Source: UMGS1279 sp045577695 (GTDB lineage Bacteria; Bacillota; Clostridia; Oscillospirales; Acutalibacteraceae). From it: a stretch of 64,000 bases of DNA. The first letter of the stretch is position 1, and each line of letters begins with the position of its first letter. The DNA is taken from the NCBI GenBank assembly GCA_045577695.1, contig JAZNIW010000001.1:1-64000 (forward strand). Direction: 5' to 3'. This document shows, piece by piece, positions 35,425 through 43,338 of this stretch. The notes under the pieces are model-generated. The model ran no database searches. It saw only the letters and a program-made list of their open reading frames with translations, and had not been told where the DNA came from. Position numbers and translations under genes: made by a program.

Positions 35425-36639
35425 ATGGCAGATAAAATTCAAATGAAAACGCCGTTGGTCGAAATGGACGGCGACGAAATGACCCGCATCATCTGGAAGA
35501 TGATTAAAGACATTTTGCTCACACCGTATATCGATTTAAAAACCGAATATTACGATTTGGGTTTGGTGCATCGCAACGAAACCAATGACCAAGTCACCGT
35601 AGATTCGGCCGAAGCTACCAAAAAGTACGGCGTTGCCGTAAAATGCGCCACCATCACTCCGAATGCCCAGCGCATGACGGAATACAACCTGAAAGAAATG
35701 TGGAAATCTCCCAATGGCACCATCCGTGCTATTTTGGATGGCACGGTGTTCCGCAAGCCTATTTTGGTCAAGGGAATTACCCCCTATATTCCCACCTGGA
35801 CCAAGCCCATTACCATCGCTCGTCATGCCTACGGTGATATTTATAAAAACACCGAATTGCGTGTGGCCGATGGTGGCAAAGCCGAGTTGGTTGTTACCGA
35901 TAAAGAGGGCAACGAAACACGCGCATTGATTCACGAATTCAAAGGCTCGGACGGTATCATTCAAGGTGTGCATAATATTGATGCCTCAATTGCCTCTTTT
36001 GCGCGCGCCTGCTTCAATTACGCGCTGGATGCAAAAGAAGATTTGTGGTTTGCCGCGAAAGACACCATCTCGAAAACCTACGATCATCGTTTTAAAGATA
36101 TCTTCGCCGAAATTTATCAAGCTGAGTATAAAGAAGCATTTGAAGCCGCCGGCATTGAATATTTCTACACCCTTATTGATGATGTGATTGCCCGCGTTGT
36201 CCGCTCCAACGGTGGCTTTATCTGGGCCTGCAAAAACTACGATGGCGACGTTATGTCGGATATGCTGGCTACTGCCTTTGGTAGTTTGGGTCTGATGACC
36301 TCGGTTTTGGTTTCGCCGGACGGCGTTTACGAGTACGAGGCTGCCCCCGGCACCGTCACCCGCCACTATTACAATCATTTAAAGGGTGAAAAAACCTCCA
36401 CCAACCCCATTGCCACCATTTTTGCGTGGAGCGGCGCGTTGCGCAAACGAGGCGAATTGGATGCCATTCCTGCCCTTTGCAGCTTTGCCGATAAGTTGGA
36501 ACAAGCTTCCGTGCAAACGATGGAAGATGGTATTATGGATAAAAACTTGGCGGCAATCTCTACCTTGGAAAACAAAACGCCGGTTGATACCGAAACATTC
36601 CTGCGTGAGATTGCAGCACGCCTGCAAAAATGTTTGTAA
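35425..36639 (+). CDS. icd: NADP-dependent isocitrate dehydrogenase
   Basis: 404 residues of the eukaryote-like dimeric type: VEMDGDEMTRIIW, the SPNGTIRAILDGTVFRKPI substrate loop, HAYGDIYKNTE, and a metal site in the YDGDVMSDMLATAFGSLGLM region. NADP preference follows from the subfamily and was not tested. AAAGGAG is upstream of the ATG. It completes the acnA-icd pair, and Rex follows. Confidence 0.95.
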   Translation: MADKIQMKTPLVEMDGDEMTRIIWKMIKDILLTPYIDLKTEYYDLGLVHRNETNDQVTVDSAEATKKYGVAVKCATITPNAQRMTEYNLKEMWKSPNGTIRAILDGTVFRKPILVKGITPYIPTWTKPITIARHAYGDIYKNTELRVADGGKAELVVTDKEGNETRALIHEFKGSDGIIQGVHNIDASIASFARACFNYALDAKEDLWFAAKDTISKTYDHRFKDIFAEIYQAEYKEAFEAAGIEYFYTLIDDVIARVVRSNGGFIWACKNYDGDVMSDMLATAFGSLGLMTSVLVSPDGVYEYEAAPGTVTRHYYNHLKGEKTSTNPIATIFAWSGALRKRGELDAIPALCSFADKLEQASVQTMEDGIMDKNLAAISTLENKTPVDTETFLREIAARLQKCL

Positions 36640-36666
36640 TCGGCAATAAAAATAGGAGCAAAGGAT

Positions 36667-37299
36667 ATGAATAGAGAAAACGGTATTTCCGAATCGGTCA
36701 TTAACCGTCTGCCACGTTATTACCGTTTTTTGGGAGAACTGAAAGAGCAGGGAATTATCCGCACCTCTTCCCGTGAACTGTCGGAGCGTATGGGGTTTAC
36801 CGCCAGTCAAATTCGGCAAGATTTAAACTGCTTTGGCGGATTTGGGCAGCAGGGATATGGTTATCATATCGACCAACTTCATACCGAAATCGGCAAAATT
36901 TTAGGCTTGGATAAATCGCGCAAAACCATTTTAATCGGTGCCGGCAACCTTGGCCGCGCCATTGCCAGCCATATGGTTTTTGAAACCAAAGGCTTTCGCC
37001 TTATCGGTATTTTCGATAAAAAGGAAGCCCTAAAAGGCCAAATCATAAAAGGTCTTCCGGTACGTCATATTGATGATTTGGACGATTTTTGCCGTGAAAA
37101 TTTACCGGTCTGTGCCGTGCTCTGTATTCCCAAGGAAGAGGCCGAGGCTATGTGTAAGCCTTTGATTGCCCGCGGTGTAAAAGGATTTTGGAATTTTTCG
37201 CACTGTGATTTAACCGTTAACCACCCCGATGTCATAGTGCAAAACGTTCATCTGGGAGATAGTTTGATGAAACTTTCCTACGGCATTCAAAACAAATAA
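36667..37299 (+). CDS. rex: Redox-sensing transcriptional repressor Rex
   Basis: 210 residues. The N-terminal winged helix (SRELSERMGFTASQIRQDLNCFG) is followed by a Rossmann domain with GAGNLGRAIASH and a C-terminal swapped helix. It senses the NADH/NAD+ ratio and represses fermentation genes. It is last in the acnA-icd unit. I see no full Rex operator (TTGTTAA-type inverted repeat) in this window, so its targets lie elsewhere or are degenerate here. Confidence 0.95.
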   Translation: MNRENGISESVINRLPRYYRFLGELKEQGIIRTSSRELSERMGFTASQIRQDLNCFGGFGQQGYGYHIDQLHTEIGKILGLDKSRKTILIGAGNLGRAIASHMVFETKGFRLIGIFDKKEALKGQIIKGLPVRHIDDLDDFCRENLPVCAVLCIPKEEAEAMCKPLIARGVKGFWNFSHCDLTVNHPDVIVQNVHLGDSLMKLSYGIQNK

Positions 37300-37417
37300 A
37301 TCATTTCTTTAAACGCCTCAAAATCGAGACCTTTTGTAAAGAAGTTGTCGCAATTCAGGCTACCGACAAACCCATCGTAAGAACGGTGGCTTTGAGTATA
37401 TTCGCATACAATTCAAA

Positions 37418-37467
37418 CAAAACTCGCAACCATCCCTGTTCGTAGGAATGATTGCGAGTTTTGTTTT
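37418..37467 (+). terminator. Terminator after rex
   Basis: CAAAACTCGCAA pairs with TTGCGAGTTTTG around a partly paired loop, followed by TTTT. It ends the unit that starts near 30,340. Confidence 0.8.
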
Positions 37468-37659
37468 CGGTTATTTGGATGTTGTTGACTCCAGCCTTCA
37501 AATCTTTTTATGCGGTCTTATCTTTCTGCAAAGAAAGACTTTTGCTTTTCGTGCTTCTCTTTCAAAAAATTTCTTTGTAAGTTCTTTTTTTAGACATAAT
37601 ATTCAATCCCTTTGGAATACACTAAACTACATTCTTTTTCAAAAAGGGGTTGTTTTCTT

Positions 37660-38172
37660 TTGAAACAAAGATTTTTATGGTTTCAAATCATTGGCTTTTT
37701 TGTGGTTAATTTGTTGGGTTCGTTTTTGCACTTTCTATACGATATTACGGGACAAAGTGCCTTAGTAGCGCCCTTTTCAGCCAACAACGAATCCACCTTT
37801 GAACATATGAAAATACTTTTTTTCCCGCTTTTGCTTTGGACCTTGGTGGAGGCCTTTGCCGTGGGCGACAGGGTAAAGCATTTTTGGTGCCGCAAAACGG
37901 TTGGCACACTGCTTGGCGTTTCTTTTATTCCTATTTCCTTTTATACGCTAAACGGTATGTTTGGTCAAACCTCTGCATTGGTTAATATTTTGTTGTTCTT
38001 GGCCTCCACCGCGGTGGCCCTTACTGCCGAATACTACGGATTTCCTCGCTTTTTGTTGCGAAAAACCAATCCCTTGTTTTGCCTTTTTCTCTTAGGATTG
38101 CTCACCGTTTTGTTTGTGGTGTTTACCTTTTTTCCGCCGGCTTTTCCCCTTTTTACAGACCCCACCCTTTGA
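37660..38172 (+). CDS. DUF6512-type membrane protein
   Basis: 170 residues with five hydrophobic segments and the patterns LGSFLHFLYDITGQ, NESTFEHMKILFFPLLLW and AEYYGF, which I associate with DUF6512. Function unknown. The TTG at 37660 lies 10 nt after AAGGGG; an in-frame TTG further upstream (37612) would add a non-hydrophobic leader without a ribosome site. This is the last chromosomal gene before the tRNA-Ser integration site. Confidence 0.75.
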   Translation: MKQRFLWFQIIGFFVVNLLGSFLHFLYDITGQSALVAPFSANNESTFEHMKILFFPLLLWTLVEAFAVGDRVKHFWCRKTVGTLLGVSFIPISFYTLNGMFGQTSALVNILLFLASTAVALTAEYYGFPRFLLRKTNPLFCLFLLGLLTVLFVVFTFFPPAFPLFTDPTL

Positions 38173-38380
38173 GGAGCATAACAAATAAGGATGCATAAAG
38201 GAATCACTAAACTTAAAACCGAAATCAATTCTGCTTTATCAAAAGCAGTAATCCTTAAAAACGAAGCGTAGTGTTATTTTTTCTGAACCACCTCCAAGAA
38301 TAAATGTCATATTATTGGAGGCGGCAAACGATGAATTTTTTTGGCATCCTTAAATCGAAGCATCGCTTCGCAATAGATAA

Positions 38381-38410
38381 AAAAATCCAAGTCTTGCGAC
38401 TTGGATTTTT
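38381..38410. terminator. Terminator of the tRNA-Ser gene (bidirectional)
   Basis: A perfect 13-bp stem (AAAAATCCAAGTC with its complement) and TTGC loop gives T-runs on both strands. It directly follows the 3' end of the tRNA-Ser fragment on the minus strand, as expected for the native terminator of that tRNA. Confidence 0.85.
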
Positions 38411-38466
38411 TGGCGGAGACGGCGAGATTCGAACTCGCGGGGGATTGCTCCCTAACTGATTTCGAG
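38410..38466 (-). repeat. Attachment site, left: 3' half of tRNA-Ser(CGA)
   Basis: 57 bp identical to 59268-59324. On the minus strand it reads from the anticodon loop CTCGAAA (anticodon CGA) through the class II variable arm (GGGA-GCAA-TCCC), the T arm (GCGAG-TTCGAAT-CTCGC) and CGTCTCC-G-CCA. This is the classic core used by tyrosine recombinases that insert into tRNA genes. Confidence 0.9.
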
Positions 38467-38499
38467 CAAAAGGCAGTATCTACCGCACTGCCCCTCTCC
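38411..38499 (-). pseudogene. Chimeric tRNA-Ser-like sequence at the left end
   Basis: Beyond the 57-bp core, the element-side flank supplies a 5' part of the right length (89 nt with CCA). GGAGAGG matches the acceptor arm at 6 of 7 positions, and a 6-bp D-arm-like hairpin (GGCAGT...ACTGCC) follows. The anticodon stem, TTTTG against TCAGT, does not pair. It therefore looks like a tRNA but should not work as one. Confidence 0.55.
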
Positions 38500-38531
38500 G
38501 TCCCTGAAAACTGCAATATTTCCATCTGTTC

Positions 38532-38589
38532 TGCGAGATTTTGAAAAAGTAATGATTTTTTGCGAGAAAAGTGCGAGATAGATGCGAGA
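38532..38589 (+). repeat. Four direct repeats TGCGAGA, probable integrase arm sites
   Basis: Copies at 38532, 38561, 38572 and 38583, all in one orientation, 66 bases inside the left attachment site. Tandem short repeats there are typical binding sites for the N-terminal arm-binding domain of Tn916/lambda-type integrases. Confidence 0.6.
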
Positions 38590-38644
38590 AATCTATCAAA
38601 ACCTTTGTGTGTTCTCGGGCAAAGAAAACACAAGGAGAATGAAA

Positions 38645-38902
38645 ATGAACCAAGAAAAACAAAGAGAAGCTTATGAAAAGATGCTCAAGAAATGCCCCGA
38701 TATCCTAACCCCAATGAAAGCAAACCGCTGGTCGCCCATCGGCAAGAACACCATCTACGCTGCACTGAAAAACGGTGAGATTGAATCCTATACCTATAAA
38801 GGCGGTTATATCTTCACCAAGGAGGCTCTCATCGATTACCTCGTCAAGACTGCAAACGATAAAGGAAAACGATATAGCATACGAGGTGATAAGAAATGTT
38901 GA
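38645..38902 (+). CDS. Small excisionase-like helix-turn-helix protein
   Basis: 85 residues. The pattern SPIGKNTIYAALKNGEIESYTYKGGYIFTKEALIDYL is the MerR-like winged-helix of excisionase-family (HTH_17) proteins. I chose the ATG at 38645, 7 nt after AAGGAG, over one 6 bases earlier. It overlaps the next gene by 7 bases. It may control excision or transcription at the left end. Confidence 0.7.
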   Translation: MNQEKQREAYEKMLKKCPDILTPMKANRWSPIGKNTIYAALKNGEIESYTYKGGYIFTKEALIDYLVKTANDKGKRYSIRGDKKC

Positions 38903-39447
38903 GCAGCTTACCACAAGTACTGTCGGGCGAACAAGTGCGGTGTGCCTTGCATATCAGTAAACGCAAGTGCGCTTGGATGCTGAACAACGGCTTCATCAAA
39001 TGTCAAAACACCGGCAAAAGAACAAGAAAATATACCGTGCTGAAGGAAGACCTACTCACCTACATAGAGGACTCTACAAAGCACCCCGAAAAATACGTTA
39101 CACCCCACGCCGAGTTCTCAACGGCAAAATATAAGAAACCCCGACCGCGCAAAACAGGATTTCCTTCCTCTCTGCCGTCAACCTTTCGCCCGTGGCTCGA
39201 ACAGGAATTCGAAGCCGTCCCCGATGCACTCACAATACCACAGACCGTCGCCATAACTGACTATACCGATAACACCGTCAACCGTTGGCTGCGACAAGGG
39301 CACCTCAAATCCGTTCAAACCCAAACTACAAGAATTATCCCAAAGCCCTGGCTCATCGACTTCTACTGCTCCTACGCCTACACCATAACAAATATGTCCG
39401 ATAAACACATCAAACTCCTGCAAAAGTTCTTTAAACAAAATGAATAG
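38896..39447 (+). CDS. Double helix-turn-helix mobile-element protein
   Basis: 183 residues with two HTH units, one near 10-50 (LSGEQVRCALHISKRKCAWML) and one near 115-150 (TIPQTVAITDYTDNTVNRWLRQGHLKS). The same layout and the tail motif IIPKPWLIDFYCS recur in the gene at 59,600 (YIPKVFLIEFFCS), so both elements start with this family. Its role is unknown; a DNA-binding regulator of the element is inferred. Base use matches the backbone genes rather than the AT-rich cargo that follows. Confidence 0.65.
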   Translation: MLSSLPQVLSGEQVRCALHISKRKCAWMLNNGFIKCQNTGKRTRKYTVLKEDLLTYIEDSTKHPEKYVTPHAEFSTAKYKKPRPRKTGFPSSLPSTFRPWLEQEFEAVPDALTIPQTVAITDYTDNTVNRWLRQGHLKSVQTQTTRIIPKPWLIDFYCSYAYTITNMSDKHIKLLQKFFKQNE

Positions 39448-39572
39448 AATCACTACACAAAATGAACTATTCGAGATTTCCGAATAGTTCATTTCTCTAT
39501 AAAATAGTTTTTCAAAGAACGACTTGAATATAAAATATTTTCTAAATATTCAAAAAATATCAAAAATATATG

Positions 39573-39601
39573 TTGACAAATTTAAAAAATATTTGTAAAA
39601 T
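39573..39601 (+). promoter_or_regulatory. Consensus promoter of the Bergerat-ATPase operon
   Basis: TTGACA (39573-39578), 17 nt, TAAAAT (39596-39601), embedded in a run of AAATATT-rich near-palindromes (39530-39620) that could be an operator. It marks the switch from backbone to AT-rich cargo. Confidence 0.8.
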
Positions 39602-39633
39602 AAAATCGAAATATTTAAAAAGGAGTGCTGGAC

Positions 39634-39852
39634 ATGGAATCTAAAAAAGAAAGATTTGTCAGAATAGCCGAGGCAAGAACCAATAAAATCATTGATATGA
39701 TTCGATTGCTTGGTAATTGCTCAAGCAAAGCTACTTATGAATATTCTAAGGAAGATGTGCGCAAGATTTTCAACGCAATAGAATCTGAATTAAAAACCGC
39801 AAAAGCCAAGTTTGAATCTTCAAGTGACGATTCTGCAAAGTTTAAATTATAA
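39634..39852 (+). CDS. Small conserved protein at head of the ATPase operon
   Basis: 72 residues, charged and helical: KKERFVRIAEARTNKIIDMI, LLGNCSSKATYEYSKEDVRKIF, then a Lys-rich tail. I recognise this as a recurrent small protein of mobile elements but know no function. The ATG at 39634 follows AAGGAG by 8 nt and the next gene starts 15 bases after its stop, so it belongs to the operon. It could be an accessory or antitoxin-like partner; that is a guess. Confidence 0.65.
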   Translation: MESKKERFVRIAEARTNKIIDMIRLLGNCSSKATYEYSKEDVRKIFNAIESELKTAKAKFESSSDDSAKFKL

Positions 39853-39867
39853 TCAGGAGGAAATAAA

Positions 39868-41745
39868 ATGGCATATTGGTATTTCCCTTCGAATGACCAT
39901 GGTGAAAATAAAGGTATTAATGATTCGGGTGTTGCCACTTTTAGAGGTACACCCTTAAAGTCTTTGGCTCGAGAGATCTGCCAAAACTCTCTTGATGCGG
40001 CGACAGGAAAAACTGTTCGTGTTGATTTCGCTAATTATGAAATCTATACGGGTGATGTTCCTGGTGCAGATGTATTGAAAGAAACTTTTGAAAAATGCTT
40101 AGCGTACTGGAACGGACAGAAAGCCAAGACTACTAAGGATTTCTTCAAAAATGCGTTTGAAAAAATCAGCGCTGAAAAAATAAGCGTTTTAAGAATTAGC
40201 GATTTTAAGACAAAAGGTCTTACTGGGTCTAAGAAAACTACGGATATAAACACCGACTGGATGAGACTAACCAAATCTTCCGGTTCTTCTGATAAAAAGG
40301 GACCCGCTGGAGGATCATTCGGTATAGGTAAGTTTGCGCCGTTTGCTTGTTCAGATTTTTCAACTGTATTTTATAATACATATGATATTGAGGACGAGTG
40401 CGCTTATCAGGGCGTATCCAGATTGGTAACTTTCGAGCGCGATGATGGTGAGACCACACAAGGTATTGGCTACTATGGCAATGAGCGAAATACTCCCGTT
40501 TTCGAATCCTTAAATTTAGATCCAAGCTTCAAAAGAGATCCTGGCGATTATGGAACAGATGTGTATGTTTTGGGTTACCGTTTTTCTCAAGAGGATTGGG
40601 AAACTGCAATCGTTGTTTCTATTTTGGATAGTTTTCTTGGTGCAATTTGGAATGAAAAACTTACTGTTAATGTAGGCGATGTGAAAATTGATAAATCTAC
40701 ATTAGCAGATCTTATGGAAGAATACGCCGAAGAACTTACAAACACTTACGTTCTGGAATATTACCAGGTACTAACAAGCCCTGAAACCAAATGGTTTGAA
40801 ACCAATCACCTGGGATTAGGAACAATAAAGCTTGGTTATTTGCTTAACGGCAACGAATTTCATCGCAAAGTGGCTATGATTCGTCAAACGGGAATGAAAA
40901 TCAAGGATGGAGATAGAATTAACGGTTTTATTTCCTTTGCGGGTGTTTTGTTTATCGATGGAGACGCAATTAACGAAAAGCTTCGCGCCCTTGAAAATCC
41001 CGAGCACACTGAGTGGCAACCCGACCGTGCAGCAAATCCTTTTGAAGCAAAACAGCTCATCAAATCAATAAATGATTATATGAAAAAGTGCTTGGAAGAA
41101 CTGGTTGAACAAGGCCCCCAAAACGAAATGGATGCTGTCGGTGTAGGAAACTTCATACCTGACACTCCTGATGATGAGAAAAACCAGAATAAAGAAGAAG
41201 CTATTTCGGACACCGTTTTGGAAATAGAAAAGCGAGTTATTGATCGTAAATACATTCCGGATGTTGTATCTGTGGAAAACGGCGATGACGAATCTGAGAA
41301 GAAGGTAGATCCTGTAGATGGTGAACTTGATGAGGATTGGGTGCATGAAAAACCTAAGAATCCGCCTGTCGATCCTCCAAGACCTCCGCAACCGGTAGAC
41401 TATGTTGACGGCACAGAGAAAACGGTAAGTGCGCCTAAAGAAATTAGGCCCTCAAAATTTATGTATATTTGTAGCAATCCGGATGAAGGCAAATATATGG
41501 TGGATTTTATTCCTTCTGAAGATTCGGATTACGGAACATTAAGTTTTTTCCTCTCTGGTGAAACCGAAGCCTATAAAGCGGAATTGGTTAGCGCTTCGCA
41601 AATCGGCGGTTCGGGATTGAATATAAAAGATAATTCGCTGACTGGATTACGCTTTGAAAAAGGCCAACATATCAGAATAAATTTGCAAATAACTCATAAA
41701 GATTATTGTTCAATGGAGGTGAAGGCATATGTTAATAAGAAATAA
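39868..41745 (+). CDS. Bergerat-fold (GHKL/Hsp90-like) ATPase, defence candidate
   Basis: 625 residues. The N-terminal GHKL ATPase has the N-box EICQNSLDA (Glu36, Asn40, Asp43), a G1-type Asp112 in ISDFKTKGL, and a G2 box GGSFGIGK (148-155). MutL/MORC-like ATPases of this fold occur in restriction-linked and other phage-defence operons (Iyer, Abhiman and Aravind's MORC work; the Mza system). A second domain (about 200-380) continues the fold. An acidic Pro-rich linker (about 430-515) and a beta-rich C-terminal domain follow. The next gene overlaps it by 17 bases. I cannot name the family exactly. Confidence 0.7.
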   Translation: MAYWYFPSNDHGENKGINDSGVATFRGTPLKSLAREICQNSLDAATGKTVRVDFANYEIYTGDVPGADVLKETFEKCLAYWNGQKAKTTKDFFKNAFEKISAEKISVLRISDFKTKGLTGSKKTTDINTDWMRLTKSSGSSDKKGPAGGSFGIGKFAPFACSDFSTVFYNTYDIEDECAYQGVSRLVTFERDDGETTQGIGYYGNERNTPVFESLNLDPSFKRDPGDYGTDVYVLGYRFSQEDWETAIVVSILDSFLGAIWNEKLTVNVGDVKIDKSTLADLMEEYAEELTNTYVLEYYQVLTSPETKWFETNHLGLGTIKLGYLLNGNEFHRKVAMIRQTGMKIKDGDRINGFISFAGVLFIDGDAINEKLRALENPEHTEWQPDRAANPFEAKQLIKSINDYMKKCLEELVEQGPQNEMDAVGVGNFIPDTPDDEKNQNKEEAISDTVLEIEKRVIDRKYIPDVVSVENGDDESEKKVDPVDGELDEDWVHEKPKNPPVDPPRPPQPVDYVDGTEKTVSAPKEIRPSKFMYICSNPDEGKYMVDFIPSEDSDYGTLSFFLSGETEAYKAELVSASQIGGSGLNIKDNSLTGLRFEKGQHIRINLQITHKDYCSMEVKAYVNKK

Positions 41746-42601
41746 GTATTTTCCGTATCCAGTGATTGCTAAGGGAAATGAATCATATGCCACAGCTACA
41801 TTTACCAGTGATGTGGATTTTGAGAAGAATGGTTTTTACGTAAAATTCATTCTTAAAGCATCTTCAAACAATGATGGTATCAATGAGTTAATTAAATCCA
41901 AGAAAGTGTCTTTTGTTCATCATATTGAATGTGTGCAAACCTGCTATAGACATGCGGTAATCACTCAAGAAGAGGAAGAGATATTTCAGATTCATCAAAG
42001 CAAGCTGAACGGTGCCGTACAAATAAGCACTGTAATTGTTGCAAACGAAGATCTAATCGGATACAAAAACCCTGACTTTTCTGCTGATTACAAAGGATTC
42101 TCTTTTAATATCAAAAGAGGATGTCTTCTTGCAATAGGCGGATGTGTTGAAATTGAACTCAACAAACAAAAGGACGATTTGGAAAACACGTCCTCTATCT
42201 TTTCTATTGCTCCAAATCTTGATCCTAACGAAACAATTATAAATGTTGATATCAGCAGTACTAAGCCTAAAATTGTTATTAAAATTCCTGTTAAAGGTTG
42301 TAACATTTATAAAAATTTAAGTACCAATCTTGAGTTACAGAGTATAATGCATTCAATGATTATAATTCCTGCGTTGGTCCAAGTATTTGATGAATTAAAA
42401 GCATCACGATATGAATTATATAACTTTAGTGAGTGCAGATGGTTTAAAGCGCTTACAAAGGCCTGTAAGAATTTAAAAATTGAACTTAATGAGCAAGGTT
42501 TGGAAAATTTAGATTCTTACAGAACAGCACAGTTGTTAATGGATTCGCCTACAATGAAGGCGCTTACATACTTGGCAGGAGGTTCTGACGATGAGGATTA
42601 A
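41729..42601 (+). CDS. Unknown protein of the ATPase operon
   Basis: 290 residues, not recognised. It opens MLIRNKYFPYPVIAKGNESY and looks beta-rich for the first 190 residues, with a helical C-terminal part (VQVFDELKASRYELYNF...). The stop region is acidic (GGSDDED). Overlaps of 17 bases with the ATPase and 11 bases with the next gene imply a complex made in fixed ratio. No catalytic motif or membrane segment is seen. Confidence 0.6.
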   Translation: MLIRNKYFPYPVIAKGNESYATATFTSDVDFEKNGFYVKFILKASSNNDGINELIKSKKVSFVHHIECVQTCYRHAVITQEEEEIFQIHQSKLNGAVQISTVIVANEDLIGYKNPDFSADYKGFSFNIKRGCLLAIGGCVEIELNKQKDDLENTSSIFSIAPNLDPNETIINVDISSTKPKIVIKIPVKGCNIYKNLSTNLELQSIMHSMIIIPALVQVFDELKASRYELYNFSECRWFKALTKACKNLKIELNEQGLENLDSYRTAQLLMDSPTMKALTYLAGGSDDED

Positions 42602-43316
42602 GTTTATTACAGAAGAGGGCCTATTGGCTGCCAAAAGTAACTACCCTACTATTTTCAAAGAGGTAATTAAAAAGAAGTCTGCTGATCTTCCCACTCTTAT
42701 GAATGACAACACCATTATAAGAGATAGTTCCATAGAGATTGAAGAGTTTTCTTTTGATATGTCACAAGATCGGCCCACTGCAACGGATGTTGAGAATATT
42801 AGGCGTGTTTACAACCATATGAAAGGCCTTAGCGAATCTCAGGCGTCTGATGAAAGAATTTGGGTTGCCTTTACACTTTATCAAGGGTTAGATTATATGA
42901 GATATCGTTGGATGCCCGAGAATGAAGGAGATAAATTTGACCGCTTCTTTTTTAAGAATGCTAAACACGGTTATAGTAAAAGGCCTCTGTTTAGAAACGG
43001 TGTCGCCCGTTTGTGGTGGATAGGATATCACACTTATGATGCAAAAAGAGCAAATCCTTATGAGCTGACCGAATTTGTTTGCAGAGATCAGGACTATATT
43101 AATAATCTTTTGGATATCGGTTTTGCAAGCAATGCGACAATTTCTAAGGCGGTTATTGGGGCCTTGTTGGATGCAGAAAAGAATGGTGTGGCCATAAATC
43201 GTGATTTGGTCCGCTCAATTTCTCAGTATGTAAATTTGCTTGGCGGAATTTATGTTCTTGACTGCTTGTCTTATGATGAGATTTATAGTAAAATAAAGGA
43301 AAAGATTGGTTTTTAA
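42591..43316 (+). CDS. DUF6339-like protein
   Basis: 241 residues. The central block DERIWVAFTLYQGLDYMRYRW, then GVARLWWIGYHTYD and NPYELTEFVCRDQDYINNLLD, is what I know as DUF6339, a family of unknown function found in mobile and defence regions. It is mostly helical without an obvious nuclease motif. The start overlaps the previous gene by 11 bases. Confidence 0.6.
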   Translation: MRIKFITEEGLLAAKSNYPTIFKEVIKKKSADLPTLMNDNTIIRDSSIEIEEFSFDMSQDRPTATDVENIRRVYNHMKGLSESQASDERIWVAFTLYQGLDYMRYRWMPENEGDKFDRFFFKNAKHGYSKRPLFRNGVARLWWIGYHTYDAKRANPYELTEFVCRDQDYINNLLDIGFASNATISKAVIGALLDAEKNGVAINRDLVRSISQYVNLLGGIYVLDCLSYDEIYSKIKEKIGF

Positions 43317-43338
43317 TAAATTACCGGAGGGTTAATGG

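Noticed and set aside
38331..38459. Short frame with strong GGAGG ribosome site just left of the att site
   Set aside because: It runs through the tRNA terminator and into the tRNA fragment, so a 42-codon protein here is unlikely. The GGAGG is also part of an inverted repeat.
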